Origin: CAISIP01 sp031396205
GTDB lineage: Bacteria > Pseudomonadota > Gammaproteobacteria > Burkholderiales > Burkholderiaceae_C
Length of the DNA: 64,000 nt
Assembly (NCBI GenBank): GCA_031396205.1
Contig: JANNKH010000073.1
Coordinates: 16,064-80,063 of the forward strand
Reading direction: 5' to 3'
Positions 42,557-53,757 of the stretch are shown here, in pieces. The position numbers were made by a program, and so were the translations under genes. How positions within the stretch are numbered: the stretch's first letter is position 1; each line of letters opens with the position of its first letter. The notes under the pieces are model-generated. The model ran no database searches. It was given only the letters and a program-made list of their open reading frames with translations, and was not told the origin of the DNA.

Positions 42557-44044
42557 TCAGCCGGCCATCATGCTGGCCAGCGCATTGGCACACAGGGCCA
42601 TCAAGCCACCGGGAAGCAGACCCAGCACCAGCACCAGCGCGCCATTGATGCCGAGCACGATGCGCACTTCGGCCGTCGCCTCGATCGCCGCGGTCTGCAC
42701 CGGCGCGTCGAAATACATCAGCTTGACCACGCGCAGGTAATAGAAGGCACCGACCAGGGACATCATCACCGCGAAAACCGCCAGCCCGATGTCGGTCGCC
42801 TGGCCGGACGAAATGAGCGCCTGAAGCACCGACAGCTTGGCGTAAAAACCGACCATCGGCGGGATGCCGGCCAGCGAGAACATGCAGACCGCCATGACCG
42901 CTGCATAGAACGGGCTGCGCTGGTTGAGGCCGGCGAAATCGGCGATCTCCTCGCTCTCGAAGCCCTTGCGCGACAGCAGCAAGATGATGCCGAAAGTAGC
43001 CAGCGTGGTCAGCACGTAGGTGACGACGTAGAACATCGACGATCCATAGGCGTCGGCCGATGAAATCGTGTTGCCATTGATGACGCCCGACATCATGCCC
43101 AGCAGCACGAAGCCCATCTGCGAGATGGTCGAAAACGCCAGCATGCGCTTGATATTGGTTTGCGCGATCGCCGCCAGGTTGCCCACCAGCAGCGAACCGA
43201 CGGCCAGCACCGCCAGCATCTGCTGCCAGTCCAGCGCCAGGGGTAACATGCCCTCGACCAGCAGGCGAATGAAGATCGCAAAAGCCGCCAGCTTGGGGGC
43301 GCCACCGATGAGCAGCGTGACCGCCGTGGGGGCCCCTTGGTAGACGTCTGGAATCCACATGTGGAACGGCACCACGCCCAACTTGAATGCCAGCCCGGCG
43401 ACCACGAATACCAGTCCGAACACCAGAACCTGGTGCCGGATCTGGCCGCTCGCTATGGCCTGGGCGACCTGGTTGACGTCCAGCGATCCGGTCGCACCGT
43501 ACATCATGGACAGGCCGTACAACAGAAAACCCGACGCCATCGCGCCAAGCACGAAATACTTCATCGCGGCCTCGGTGGCCTGGGTGTCGTCGCGGCGCAG
43601 CGCCACCAGTGCGTAGCTCGACAAGGTGAGCAGCTCCAGGCCCATGTAGATGACCAGGAAGTTGTTGCCCCCGATCATGATGAACATGCCCAGCAGGCCG
43701 AACATCGACAAGGTGAACAACTCTCCGCCGCGCATCATTTCGCGCTGCCCGGCATATGTCCTGCCGTAGACCAATGTCACCATCACTGCCAGCGTGGCGA
43801 AGCACTTGAGCCAGTTGCCCATCTGGTCACTGACAAACATCTTGGAAAAGCCGTACTGGTTCAGGCCGCTAAGCGCGTACTCGGTCTGCATGAAGGCCAC
43901 CACCGCCAATGTGAGCAGGGTCAGCACATAGGTGGCGTCGCGGTTCGGGGCCTTGACGAACAGGTCCACCAAGGCGATCACGCAGGCCAGCGTCAACAGG
44001 ACGATCTCGGGGAACACCGTGATCCAGCTGTAGGAGTCAATCAT
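42557..44044 (-). CDS. nuoN: NADH-quinone oxidoreductase subunit N
   Basis: An antiporter-like membrane subunit of complex I, 495 residues and about 14 helices, contributing one proton channel. The Mrp-type core is clear: ELLTLSSYALVALRRDD, GVVPFHMWIPDVYQGAPT with the conserved Pro-x-His segment, and KRMLAFSTISQMGF, where the discontinuous helix Lys is expected. It lies 13 bases after nuoM and is the last structural gene of the nuo operon. Confidence 0.97.
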   Translation of the reverse strand: MIDSYSWITVFPEIVLLTLACVIALVDLFVKAPNRDATYVLTLLTLAVVAFMQTEYALSGLNQYGFSKMFVSDQMGNWLKCFATLAVMVTLVYGRTYAGQREMMRGGELFTLSMFGLLGMFIMIGGNNFLVIYMGLELLTLSSYALVALRRDDTQATEAAMKYFVLGAMASGFLLYGLSMMYGATGSLDVNQVAQAIASGQIRHQVLVFGLVFVVAGLAFKLGVVPFHMWIPDVYQGAPTAVTLLIGGAPKLAAFAIFIRLLVEGMLPLALDWQQMLAVLAVGSLLVGNLAAIAQTNIKRMLAFSTISQMGFVLLGMMSGVINGNTISSADAYGSSMFYVVTYVLTTLATFGIILLLSRKGFESEEIADFAGLNQRSPFYAAVMAVCMFSLAGIPPMVGFYAKLSVLQALISSGQATDIGLAVFAVMMSLVGAFYYLRVVKLMYFDAPVQTAAIEATAEVRIVLGINGALVLVLGLLPGGLMALCANALASMMAG

Positions 44045-44057
44045 GGTCGCGGTTCTC

Positions 44058-45533
44058 TCAATTCAACTTCGACAGCGCGACATGCCGCAGCAAATGCGCG
44101 ACCGAGCTGTCCATCACATCGGTAAAGGGTTTTGGATAGACCCCCATGGCGAGCACCGCGATAGCCAACAGCGCCAACATCAGGAACTCGCGCGCGTTGA
44201 TGTCGCTCAAGGCCTTGACGTCGTCGTTGGCGATCGGGCCGAGGTAGACGCGCTTGAACATCCACAAGGTGTAGGCGGCGCCAAATATCAGCGCGCTCGC
44301 CGCGCCAAGGCCGAGCCAGAAATTGGCCTTGACGGCGGCCAGGATGACCATCCATTCACCGACAAAACCGGCGGTGCCGGGCAGGCCCGCATTGGCCATC
44401 GCAAACAGCAGTGCAAACGCGGTGAACTTGGGCATGGTATTGACGACACCGCCGTAACTGGCGATTTCGCGCGAATGCACCCGGTCGTACAACACGCCAA
44501 TGACCAGGAACATGGCGCCCGAGACAAAACCGTGCGCGATCATCTGCACGATACCGCCCGACACGCCCAGGTCGCTGAAGACAAAAAAGCCCAGCGTGAC
44601 GAAACCCATGTGCGCAACCGATGAATACGCGACCAGCTTCTTCATGTCGCGCTGCACGATAGCGACCAGACCGACGTAGATGACCGCGATCAAGGACAGG
44701 GCGATCATCAGCCAGGCCCATTCCCGTGCCGCGTCGGGTGCGATCGGCATGGAAAAGCGCAGGAAGCCGTAAGCGCCCAGCTTGAGCATGATGGCGGCCA
44801 GCACCGCCGAACCGCCGGTGGGAGCCTCCACGTGCACGTCGGGCAACCAGGTATGGACCGGCCACATCGGAACCTTGACCGCGAAGGCGGCGAGGAAGGC
44901 GAAGAATATCAACGTCTGCGTCGTGCCGTCCAGCGGCAGGGTGTGCCAGCTCAGGATGTCGAAGCTACCGCCCGACTTGGTGTACAGGAAGATCAGCGCG
45001 ATCAGCAGCAGCAGCGAACCCAGCAGCGTGTACAGGAAGAACTTGAACGCCGCGTAGATCTTGTTCGGTCCGCCCCAGATACCGATGATCAGGTACATCG
45101 GTATCAGCGTGGCCTCGAAGAACACATAGAAAAGCAGGCCGTCGAGCGCGCAAAAGACGCCGATCATCAGGCCGCTGAGGATCATGAACGCGCCCATGTA
45201 CTGGTTCACGCGCCGGGTGATCACCTCCCAGCCGGCGATCACCACCACCAGGTTGATGAAGGCCGTCAGCGGCACGAACCACATCGAGATGCCATCCACC
45301 CCCAGGTGGTAGTTGACATTGAAGCGCTCGATCCACGGCGATTTCTCGACGAACTGCATCGCGGCAGTGCCGAGTTCGAACCCGCTGTAGATCGGCAGGG
45401 TGACCATCAGGCTGATGAAGGCCCCGATCAGCGCGATCCAGCGCACTGCAGGGGCGTGTTCGTCACGGCCCAATGCCAGCAATACGACGCCGAAAAAGAC
45501 AGGCGTCCAGATGGCCAGGCTCAGCAATCCCAT
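44058..45533 (-). CDS. nuoM: NADH-quinone oxidoreductase subunit M
   Basis: The second antiporter-like membrane subunit, 491 residues. Diagnostic stretches are FNVNYHLGVDGISMWFV, YVFFEATLIPMYLIIGIWGG with the essential Glu in the FFE motif, VPMWPVHTWLPDVHVEAPT, and KKLVAYSSVAHMGFVTLG. About 14 helices are expected. It lies 21 bases after nuoL. Confidence 0.97.
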   Translation of the reverse strand: MGLLSLAIWTPVFFGVVLLALGRDEHAPAVRWIALIGAFISLMVTLPIYSGFELGTAAMQFVEKSPWIERFNVNYHLGVDGISMWFVPLTAFINLVVVIAGWEVITRRVNQYMGAFMILSGLMIGVFCALDGLLFYVFFEATLIPMYLIIGIWGGPNKIYAAFKFFLYTLLGSLLLLIALIFLYTKSGGSFDILSWHTLPLDGTTQTLIFFAFLAAFAVKVPMWPVHTWLPDVHVEAPTGGSAVLAAIMLKLGAYGFLRFSMPIAPDAAREWAWLMIALSLIAVIYVGLVAIVQRDMKKLVAYSSVAHMGFVTLGFFVFSDLGVSGGIVQMIAHGFVSGAMFLVIGVLYDRVHSREIASYGGVVNTMPKFTAFALLFAMANAGLPGTAGFVGEWMVILAAVKANFWLGLGAASALIFGAAYTLWMFKRVYLGPIANDDVKALSDINAREFLMLALLAIAVLAMGVYPKPFTDVMDSSVAHLLRHVALSKLN

Positions 45534-45554
45534 TTTTGTTGTTCTCCCAGTCGG

Positions 45555-47567
45555 CTAACTGCGCCAGACGAAATAGGTCATCAGCCCGAAAACGCCCAGG
45601 ATCATGGACAAGGCATAGTGGTAAAGAAAACCAGACTGCAGGCGGCGCACGACCGAGGAAACCCAGCCGACCACTTTCCAGGACCCGTTGACCAGCACGC
45701 CGTCGATCAGGGCCTCGTCGCCGCCCTTCCACAGGGCAGTTCCCAGGCCGCGCGTGGCGCGCGCCAGCACGTTCTCATTGAACCAGTCCATGTAGTACTT
45801 GTTCTCCAGCAGCGTGTACAGCGGCATCGCGCCCCGCTTGATGGCCGCGGGCAGCGCCGGGTTGACCATGTACAGGTAGTACGACGACGCCACGCCGGCC
45901 ACGGCCAGCCAGAACGGTGCCGTACCCAAGGCATGGGTTGCCATCGCCATCGGGCCATGGAAGATCTTGGCCAGTTCGGCCATCGCGGGATGCGCCGCGG
46001 CATCGACGAAGATCGCGTCCTTGAAAAAATCGCCGAACAGCATCGGACCGATGGTCATGAAGCCAATCACCACCGACGGGATTGCCAGCAGCACCAGAGG
46101 CACCGTTACGACCCAGGGCGACTCATGGGGATGGTGCGCATCATGGTGGCCATGCGGCGTGTCGTGGTGTGCATCCGGGTTCTGGTCGAAACGCTCCTTG
46201 CCATGGAACACCAGGAAATACATGCGGAACGAATAGAAGGCGGTGACGAACACACCGGCCAGAACGGCGAAATGCGCGAATCCTGCTGCCGGCAAGGTGC
46301 TGAAATGCACCGCCTCGATGATGCTGTCCTTGGAATAGAAGCCGGCAAACAGCGGCGTGCCAATCAATGCGAGCGATCCCAGCAAAGAGGTGATCCAGGT
46401 GATCGGCATGGTCTTGCGCAGGCCGCCCATCCATCGGATGTCCTGGTTGTGGTGCACACCCATGATGACCGAGCCGGCCGCCAGGAACAGCAGCGCCTTG
46501 AAGAACGCATGGGTCATCAGGTGGAACACCGCGACCGAATAGGCCGACGCACCCAGCGCCACCGTCATGTAGCCGAGCTGCGACAGCGTCGAATACGCAA
46601 CGACGCGCTTGATGTCGTTCTGGATGATACCCAGGAAGCCCATGAAAAGCGCCGTGATGGCGCCGATCACCAGCACGAAGTTCAGCGCGGTATCGCTGAG
46701 TTCGAACAGCGGCGACATGCGAGCCACCATGAAAATACCGGCCGTGACCATCGTGGCAGCGTGAATCAGTGCGGAGATCGGGGTCGGTCCTTCCATCGAA
46801 TCGGGCAGCCAGACATGCAGCGGAAACTGCGCCGACTTGCCCATCGCGCCGATGAACAGGCAGATGCAGATCACGGTGATCAGCATCCAGTCGGTGCCGG
46901 GGAAACCTTGCTTGGCCAGTTCGCCCGACAACGCGAATACTTCGCTGTAATTGAGCGTACCGGCATAGGCATAGATCAGGCCGATGCCCAGGATGAAGCC
47001 GAAATCGCCGACCCGGTTCACCAGGAAGGCCTTCAGGTTGGCGAATATTGCGCTCGGTTTGTTGAACCAAAAGCCGATCAGCAGGTACGACACCAGGCCC
47101 ACCGCCTCCCAGCCGAAGAACAGCTGCAGCAGGTTGTTGCTCATCACCAGCATCAGCATCGAGAAGGTGAACAGCGAGATGTAGGCGAAGAAACGGTTGT
47201 AGCCCTCGTCCTCGGCCATGTAGCCAACCGTGTACAGGTGCACCATCAGCGAGACGAAGGTCACGACGCACATCATCATTGCCGTCAGGCCATCGACCAT
47301 GAAGCCGATCTCCATCTTCAGGCCACCAACCTGCATCCAGGTGTAGAGCGTGTCGCTAAAACGCGCACCGTTCACGACGACGTCGCGCAGCACGCCGACC
47401 GACAGGATAAACGCCAGCAACACGCCTGCGATCGTCAGGCTGTGGCTGACACGCCGCCCGATCCGGTTTCCGCCAAACGTAGTGCCGAATACGCCGGCCA
47501 CGATGGCACCGGCCAGCGGCGCCAGCGCTACGGTCAACAAGGTGGAGGCTGAAAGGGTTTGGCTCAT
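45555..47567 (-). CDS. nuoL: NADH-quinone oxidoreductase subunit L
   Basis: The largest antiporter-like subunit, 670 residues with about 16 helices and the long lateral C-terminal arm. Recognisable blocks are GFMVDGLTAMMMCVVTFVSL, WEAVGLVSYLLIGFWFNKPS, SAQFPLHVWLPDSMEGPTPI and KRVVAYSTLSQLGYMTVALG. A His- and Asp-rich loop (HHDTPHGHHDAHHPHESP) separates late helices, a common variable insertion in betaproteobacteria. It lies eight bases after nuoK. A very long antisense frame on the plus strand here is a GC artefact. Confidence 0.97.
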   Translation of the reverse strand: MSQTLSASTLLTVALAPLAGAIVAGVFGTTFGGNRIGRRVSHSLTIAGVLLAFILSVGVLRDVVVNGARFSDTLYTWMQVGGLKMEIGFMVDGLTAMMMCVVTFVSLMVHLYTVGYMAEDEGYNRFFAYISLFTFSMLMLVMSNNLLQLFFGWEAVGLVSYLLIGFWFNKPSAIFANLKAFLVNRVGDFGFILGIGLIYAYAGTLNYSEVFALSGELAKQGFPGTDWMLITVICICLFIGAMGKSAQFPLHVWLPDSMEGPTPISALIHAATMVTAGIFMVARMSPLFELSDTALNFVLVIGAITALFMGFLGIIQNDIKRVVAYSTLSQLGYMTVALGASAYSVAVFHLMTHAFFKALLFLAAGSVIMGVHHNQDIRWMGGLRKTMPITWITSLLGSLALIGTPLFAGFYSKDSIIEAVHFSTLPAAGFAHFAVLAGVFVTAFYSFRMYFLVFHGKERFDQNPDAHHDTPHGHHDAHHPHESPWVVTVPLVLLAIPSVVIGFMTIGPMLFGDFFKDAIFVDAAAHPAMAELAKIFHGPMAMATHALGTAPFWLAVAGVASSYYLYMVNPALPAAIKRGAMPLYTLLENKYYMDWFNENVLARATRGLGTALWKGGDEALIDGVLVNGSWKVVGWVSSVVRRLQSGFLYHYALSMILGVFGLMTYFVWRS

Positions 47568-47575
47568 GGTTGTTG

Positions 47576-47884
47576 TCAGCCCTTGAGCGAATTGAGCTCG
47601 TCCACGTTGATGTTCGACTTGTTGCGGAACAGCTGGACCAGGATCGCCAGCCCGATCGCCGATTCGGCAGCGGCCACGGTCAGGATGAAGAACACGAAGA
47701 TCTGGCCGCGCATATCACCCAGGTAATAGGAGAACGCGACGAAATTCATGTTCACCGCCAGCAGCATCAGCTCGATCGCCATCAGCAGGATGATCAGGTT
47801 CTTGCGGTTCAGGAAGATGCCGATCACTGATACCGCGAACAGGATCGCGCCCAGCGACAGGAAATGGCCCAGGGTCAATGTCAT
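47576..47884 (-). CDS. nuoK: NADH-quinone oxidoreductase subunit K
   Basis: A 102-residue, three-helix membrane subunit homologous to MrpC. It reads FLSLGAILFAVSVIGIFLNR and then NLIILLMAIELMLLAVNMNF with the essential membrane Glu in IELML. The second Glu is in TVAAAESAIGLAILV. The ATG at 47884 overlaps the nuoJ stop by four bases; frames extending further upstream belong to nuoJ in another phase. Confidence 0.97.
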   Translation of the reverse strand: MTLTLGHFLSLGAILFAVSVIGIFLNRKNLIILLMAIELMLLAVNMNFVAFSYYLGDMRGQIFVFFILTVAAAESAIGLAILVQLFRNKSNINVDELNSLKG

Positions 47885-48552
47885 GGCTTTTTCTCCCCGG
47901 TGGCGGCGGGCGCGGGCGCAGCGGCGGCCGGTGGAAGGGGCTGTGCCGGTTGGGTCGCCGCCAATTGGACAACGCGCAGCCGATCGCGCGACTTGACCCG
48001 GACCTGCGCATCCACCCCGATGTGTTTGGTGTCCTTGCGCTCGCGCAGGGTCAACGCAATGGCCGCGATGATGGCCACCAGCAGGATCACGGCGGCGATC
48101 TGGACCGGGAACACATACTCGCTGTAGAGCAAGACACCGAGGTCGCGCGTATTCGATTGCTGCCCCGTGAGTTGCGGCAGGACTTGCATGGCCTTTGCCT
48201 CGGTCATGCGGAAGCCGCCCATCAACACAGCGGCCATCTCCAGCGCAACGACAACGCCGATCACACCCGCCAGCGGCAGGTGGCGTCGAAACCCCTGGCG
48301 CATGGTGTCGAAGTTGATGTCCAGCATCATCACGACGAACAGGAACAACACCATCACGGCGCCGACATAAACGAGCACCAGCGCCATCGCCAGAAATTCC
48401 GCCTGCAGCAACAGCCAGATCATGGCCGCCTGGATGAATGTCCACACCAGGTACAACGCGGCATGGACCGGGTTGCGCGCCGTGACCACACGAAAAGCGG
48501 CAAACAGCAGCAGCGCCGCAAAAACGTAAAACAATCCGGCTTTGACATCCAT
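47881..48552 (-). CDS. nuoJ: NADH-quinone oxidoreductase subunit J
   Basis: A membrane subunit of 223 residues with five helices, beginning MDVKAGLFYVFAALLLFAA. The conserved third helix is VLVYVGAVMVLFLFVVMML, which forms the pi-bulge coupling element in complex I. After residue 190 comes a Pro/Ala-rich hydrophilic tail (PAQPLPPAAAAPAPAATG), longer than in E. coli NuoJ and probably on the cytoplasmic side. Confidence 0.96.
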   Translation of the reverse strand: MDVKAGLFYVFAALLLFAAFRVVTARNPVHAALYLVWTFIQAAMIWLLLQAEFLAMALVLVYVGAVMVLFLFVVMMLDINFDTMRQGFRRHLPLAGVIGVVVALEMAAVLMGGFRMTEAKAMQVLPQLTGQQSNTRDLGVLLYSEYVFPVQIAAVILLVAIIAAIALTLRERKDTKHIGVDAQVRVKSRDRLRVVQLAATQPAQPLPPAAAAPAPAATGEKKP

Positions 48553-48582
48553 GGCTGGCTTTATCTCTGTATCACCGCTGGC

Positions 48583-49113
48583 TCAGCGGTACTTCGCGTC
48601 GGCGGCGCGGCGCTCGGCGATCTCTTTTTCGTACCGGTCCCCCACCGCCAGCAGCATCTCCTTGGTGAAATACAGGTCGCCGCGCTTTTCGCCGTGGTAT
48701 TCGAGCACATGGGTTTCGACGATCGAATCGACCGGGCAACTCTCCTCGCAAAAGCCGCAGAAGATGCACTTGGTCAGGTCGATGTCGTAACGCGTGGTGC
48801 GGCGCGAGCCGTCCTCGCGCACGTCCGATTCGATGGTGATGGCCAGCGCCGGGCAGACCGCCTCGCACAACTTGCAGGCGATGCAGCGCTCCTCGCCGTT
48901 CTCGTAGCGGCGCAGGGCGTGCAAGCCGCGAAAGCGTGGACTGGTAGGGGTTTTTTCCTCCGGGAACTGGATCGTGACCTTGCGCCGGAACAGGTAACGC
49001 CCGGTCACCGCCATTCCCTTGAACAACTCGAGCAGCATGAAACTGGTGAGGAAGTCCTTGATCGAGAACGGCGCAGCGACAGGGACACCGGATGGGGAGG
49101 TAACGGTCGTCAT
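48583..49113 (-). CDS. nuoI: NADH-quinone oxidoreductase subunit I
   Basis: The peripheral-arm ferredoxin-like subunit, 176 residues, carrying clusters N6a and N6b. The two 8Fe motifs are CIACKLCEAVCPALAI and CIFCGFCEESCPVDSI. The start is ATG 49113 (MTTVTSPSGVPVAAPF); the frame is open 15 codons upstream into nuoH. It lies seven bases after nuoH and 30 bases before nuoJ. Confidence 0.97.
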   Translation of the reverse strand: MTTVTSPSGVPVAAPFSIKDFLTSFMLLELFKGMAVTGRYLFRRKVTIQFPEEKTPTSPRFRGLHALRRYENGEERCIACKLCEAVCPALAITIESDVREDGSRRTTRYDIDLTKCIFCGFCEESCPVDSIVETHVLEYHGEKRGDLYFTKEMLLAVGDRYEKEIAERRAADAKYR

Positions 49114-49120
49114 GGTCTTA

Positions 49121-50197
49121 CTACTTCCAGATATTGAAGGAGGTCTGCATCCAGCCACCCACCACGACCAGCCAGACCAGCGTGACCGGGATGAAGATCT
49201 TCCAGCCCAGGCGCATGATCTGGTCGTAGCGAAACCGCGGAAACGTCGCGCGCACCCAGATGAACAGGCTCACGACGACGAAGGTCTTGATGCCCAGCCA
49301 GATCCAGCCCGGAATGAAATCGAGTGCGGCAACCGGCGACAGCCATCCGCCCAGGAACATGATCGCGGCGAGGATGGAAATCAGCCACATGTTGGCGTAT
49401 TCGGCCAGGTAGAACATGGCATACGACATGCCGGAGTACTCGACCATGTGACCGGCTACGATTTCGGCCTCCCCCTCGACCACGTCAAACGGATGGCGGT
49501 TGGTCTCTGCCAGGCCGGAGATGATGTAGACGACAAAAATCGGCAGCAGTGGCAACCAGTTCCAGGACAGGAAGTTCCAACCCATGTCCGCGAACTGCCC
49601 CTTGCCCTGGACGGAGACGATGTCGGTCAGGTTCATGCTGGCCGAGACCATCAGCACCACGACCAGGCAAAAACCCATCGCAATCTCGTAGCTGACCATC
49701 TGCGCCGATGCACGCATGGCACCGAGGAATGAATACTTGGAGTTGGACGCCCATCCGGCAATCACCACGCCATAGACCTCCATGGAGGTGATCGCCATCA
49801 CGAACAGCAGGCCTGCATTGATGTTGGCAAGCGCAATATCGGGGCCGAACGGAATAACCGCCCACGCGGCCATGGCCGGCATGATGGTCAGCACCGGCCC
49901 CAGTACGAACAAACCCTTGCTGGCTGCAGTCGGCACCAGGATTTCCTTGGTCAGCAGCTTCAATGCGTCGGCGATCGGCTGCAACAAGCCCCAGGGGCCG
50001 ACCCGGTTCGGGCCGAGCCGCACCTGCATCCAGCCCAGGAACTTGCGCTCCCACAGGGTCAAATAAGCCACAGCACCCATCAACGGCAACACGACAACCA
50101 CGATCTTGATGAGCGTCCAGACAATGGGCCAGGCGACCGCGCTCCACCACGGCGCCGCCAACAGCCCCAACCCGAATGAATGGATCTGGTCGATCAT
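49121..50197 (-). CDS. nuoH: NADH-quinone oxidoreductase subunit H
   Basis: A membrane subunit of 358 residues with about eight helices, forming the quinone entry chamber. Conserved stretches are YLTLWERKFLGWMQVRLGPN, RVGPWGLLQPIADALKLLTK, SKYSFLGAMRASAQMVSYEI, and AETNRHPFDVVEGEAEIVAG with the Glu-rich quinone-site loop. Its ATG overlaps the nuoG stop by four bases. Confidence 0.97.
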   Translation of the reverse strand: MIDQIHSFGLGLLAAPWWSAVAWPIVWTLIKIVVVVLPLMGAVAYLTLWERKFLGWMQVRLGPNRVGPWGLLQPIADALKLLTKEILVPTAASKGLFVLGPVLTIMPAMAAWAVIPFGPDIALANINAGLLFVMAITSMEVYGVVIAGWASNSKYSFLGAMRASAQMVSYEIAMGFCLVVVLMVSASMNLTDIVSVQGKGQFADMGWNFLSWNWLPLLPIFVVYIISGLAETNRHPFDVVEGEAEIVAGHMVEYSGMSYAMFYLAEYANMWLISILAAIMFLGGWLSPVAALDFIPGWIWLGIKTFVVVSLFIWVRATFPRFRYDQIMRLGWKIFIPVTLVWLVVVGGWMQTSFNIWK

Positions 50198-52341
50198 GCC
50201 CGCGCCTCCGCCTTGTCCGGCGTGCGGGCCGCCGATGGCCGTGCGTCGGCAGTCATTTGCAGCGCCGGCGCCCGCCGCACGATGGAGTCGAGCTGGTAGA
50301 TCGAGGCAACGCAGGGCGGCATGTCGGCGGGCGTCAGGTCAATGGCGGCCGAGGTCTGGTTACCCAACCTGTCCGCAGCAACCCGGGACGCACCCTCGAC
50401 CTGCTGCAGGTCGACCAGCCCCAGCACGTCGCGCGACGACTCGAAATCAAAGCCCGGCAATTCAAGCATGTTGCCCAGCACACGCAGGACTTTCCATGCC
50501 GGCCTGGCTTCGCCCGCCGGCTTGACAACGGCGTGGAATCCTTGCACCCTGCCTTCGGCGTTGACAAAAGTGCCCGAGGTCTCGGTGAACGGCGCGATCG
50601 GCAACAACACGTCGCTGCATTCGAGGTTCGCCTTGAACGGGCTCAGCGTGACGACCATGGCAGCGGATGCCAGTGCCGCAGTGCCCGCCAACGCCGCCGC
50701 CGAGTCGAACGCGGGCTCGGTATTGAGCAACAGAACGGCCTGCATGGCGCCAGCGAGCATCTGCCCGGCATGCTGACCGCCCTCGCCCGGCATGGCTCGC
50801 GCCAGCTGGGCCCCCACGGTATTGGCAGCCTCGGTCAGGTATCCGACCCGTGCGCCCGTCTGTTCGCCAATCCAGTTGGCCAGCGCCAGCAGGCTGGACG
50901 CCTTGGCATGGTGACTCGCCGCATTGCCCAGCAAGATCGCCTTGCGTTCGCCACCCAACAAACTGCGGGCGAGAGCCACGGCCTGCTCGGTCGCATGGCC
51001 GACAGCCGGCGCGCCGACGCCCTTTTCAACGGCCACCGCGGCCGCCACATCAGCCAGTGCCTGCGCCCAGTGTGACGCCTCGGCCTGCATGGTGTGCGCG
51101 ATCGGCATGGCCCAGTCCTGCTCGTGGGCAGCGATACGGCTGACCTTGCAGCCATGCCGCACCGCCTGGCGAATACGCTGCGCGAACAAGGGATGGTCCT
51201 TGCGCAGATTCGAGCCGACCACCAGCACCCTTTGCAGGCGGGTCAGCTCCGCAATCGGCATGCCCAAGTATTGCACCGCCGGTTGCGACGCAAACTCGGC
51301 ATGGCGCAGGCGATAGTCAATATTCTCGCTGCCCAGGCCGCGCACCAATGCGCCGGCCAGTGCCAGTTCTTCCAGCGTGCTGTGCGGGCTGACCAGGGCG
51401 CCGATCCTGGACGCACCATGGTCAGCCTTGATCTGCTTGAGGCCGCCAGCGACATACTCCAGTGCGACCTGCCAGTCCACTTCCACCCAGGCCCCGCCTT
51501 GCTTGAGCATGGGCTTGAGCAATCGCTCCGGACCGTTCAGGGCCTCATAGGAAAAACGGTCGCGGTCAGCGATCCAGCATTCGTTGACGGCCTCGTTCTC
51601 CAGTGGCACAACGCGCAAGACCTTGTGGTTCTTGACCTGCACCACCAGGTTGGCGCCGGTGGAATCGTGCGGGCTGATCGACTTGCGGCGCGACAGCTCC
51701 CAGGTACGGGCCTGGTAGCGAAACGGCTTGCTCGTCAGTGCGCCGACCGGGCAGATGTCGATCATGTTGCCCGACAATTCGGAGTCGATCGACTGGCCGA
51801 TAAAGGTCTCGATCTCGGCGTGTTCGCCGCGGTGCGACATGCCAAGCTCCATCACGCCGGCCACCTCCTGGCCAAAGCGCACGCAGCGTGTGCAATGGAT
51901 GCAGCGCGACATCTCCTCCATCGAAACCAGGGGACCTGCGTCCTTGTGGAATACGACGCGCTTTTCTTCCTGATAACGCGACGATGAGGCGCCGTATCCG
52001 ACCGCCAGGTCCTGCAGCTGGCATTCGCCGCCCTGATCGCAGATCGGGCAATCCAGTGGATGGTTGATCAGCAGGAACTCCATCACCGATTGCTGCGCCT
52101 TGATCGCCTTGGCGCTCTTGGTGCGCACGATCATGCCCTGGGACACCGGCGTGGCGCAGGCCGGCATCGGCTTGGGCATCTTCTCCACGTCGACCAGGCA
52201 CATGCGGCAGTTGGCCGCGATGCTGAGCTTCTTGTGATAGCAAAAATGCGGAATATAGGTTCCCGCCTTCTCGGCCGCATGCATGATCATGCTGCCTTCG
52301 ATGATGTCGACCTTCTTGCCGTCGAGTTCGATTTCTACCAT
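50194..52341 (-). CDS. nuoG: NADH-quinone oxidoreductase subunit G
   Basis: The large iron-sulfur subunit, 715 residues. The N-terminal [2Fe-2S] domain holds FCYHKKLSIAANCRMC, then HPLDCPICDQGGECQLQDLA (N4/N5 region) and CIHCTRCVRFGQEVAG, with MIDICPVGALTS. The remaining part is a degenerate molybdopterin-oxidoreductase domain without a cofactor. The extra N7 cluster cysteines seen in E. coli are not evident, which is usual for this group. The C-terminus seems somewhat shorter than in other Burkholderiales, but no conserved block is obviously missing. It lies 65 bases after nuoF. Confidence 0.95.
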   Translation of the reverse strand: MVEIELDGKKVDIIEGSMIMHAAEKAGTYIPHFCYHKKLSIAANCRMCLVDVEKMPKPMPACATPVSQGMIVRTKSAKAIKAQQSVMEFLLINHPLDCPICDQGGECQLQDLAVGYGASSSRYQEEKRVVFHKDAGPLVSMEEMSRCIHCTRCVRFGQEVAGVMELGMSHRGEHAEIETFIGQSIDSELSGNMIDICPVGALTSKPFRYQARTWELSRRKSISPHDSTGANLVVQVKNHKVLRVVPLENEAVNECWIADRDRFSYEALNGPERLLKPMLKQGGAWVEVDWQVALEYVAGGLKQIKADHGASRIGALVSPHSTLEELALAGALVRGLGSENIDYRLRHAEFASQPAVQYLGMPIAELTRLQRVLVVGSNLRKDHPLFAQRIRQAVRHGCKVSRIAAHEQDWAMPIAHTMQAEASHWAQALADVAAAVAVEKGVGAPAVGHATEQAVALARSLLGGERKAILLGNAASHHAKASSLLALANWIGEQTGARVGYLTEAANTVGAQLARAMPGEGGQHAGQMLAGAMQAVLLLNTEPAFDSAAALAGTAALASAAMVVTLSPFKANLECSDVLLPIAPFTETSGTFVNAEGRVQGFHAVVKPAGEARPAWKVLRVLGNMLELPGFDFESSRDVLGLVDLQQVEGASRVAADRLGNQTSAAIDLTPADMPPCVASIYQLDSIVRRAPALQMTADARPSAARTPDKAEARA

Positions 52342-52406
52342 TTTCTTTTACCCGGTCAGCCGGTTATTCGCCGGGCCGCCCCGGGGCATTGACGCGTGTA
52401 GGGGCC

Positions 52407-53753
<1,347 letters not shown>

Positions 53754-53757
<4 letters not shown>

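Noticed and set aside
44832..47552. A 906-codon open frame on the plus strand opposite nuoM and nuoL
   Set aside because: It is antisense to two unmistakable complex I genes. Its translation is rich in His, Gln, Arg and Asp with no family-like blocks, as expected of a GC-driven shadow frame.
50194..52341. Truncated nuoG
   Set aside because: It seems somewhat short, but all N-terminal cluster motifs are present and the end overlaps nuoH in the normal way. C-terminal length varies in this subunit.
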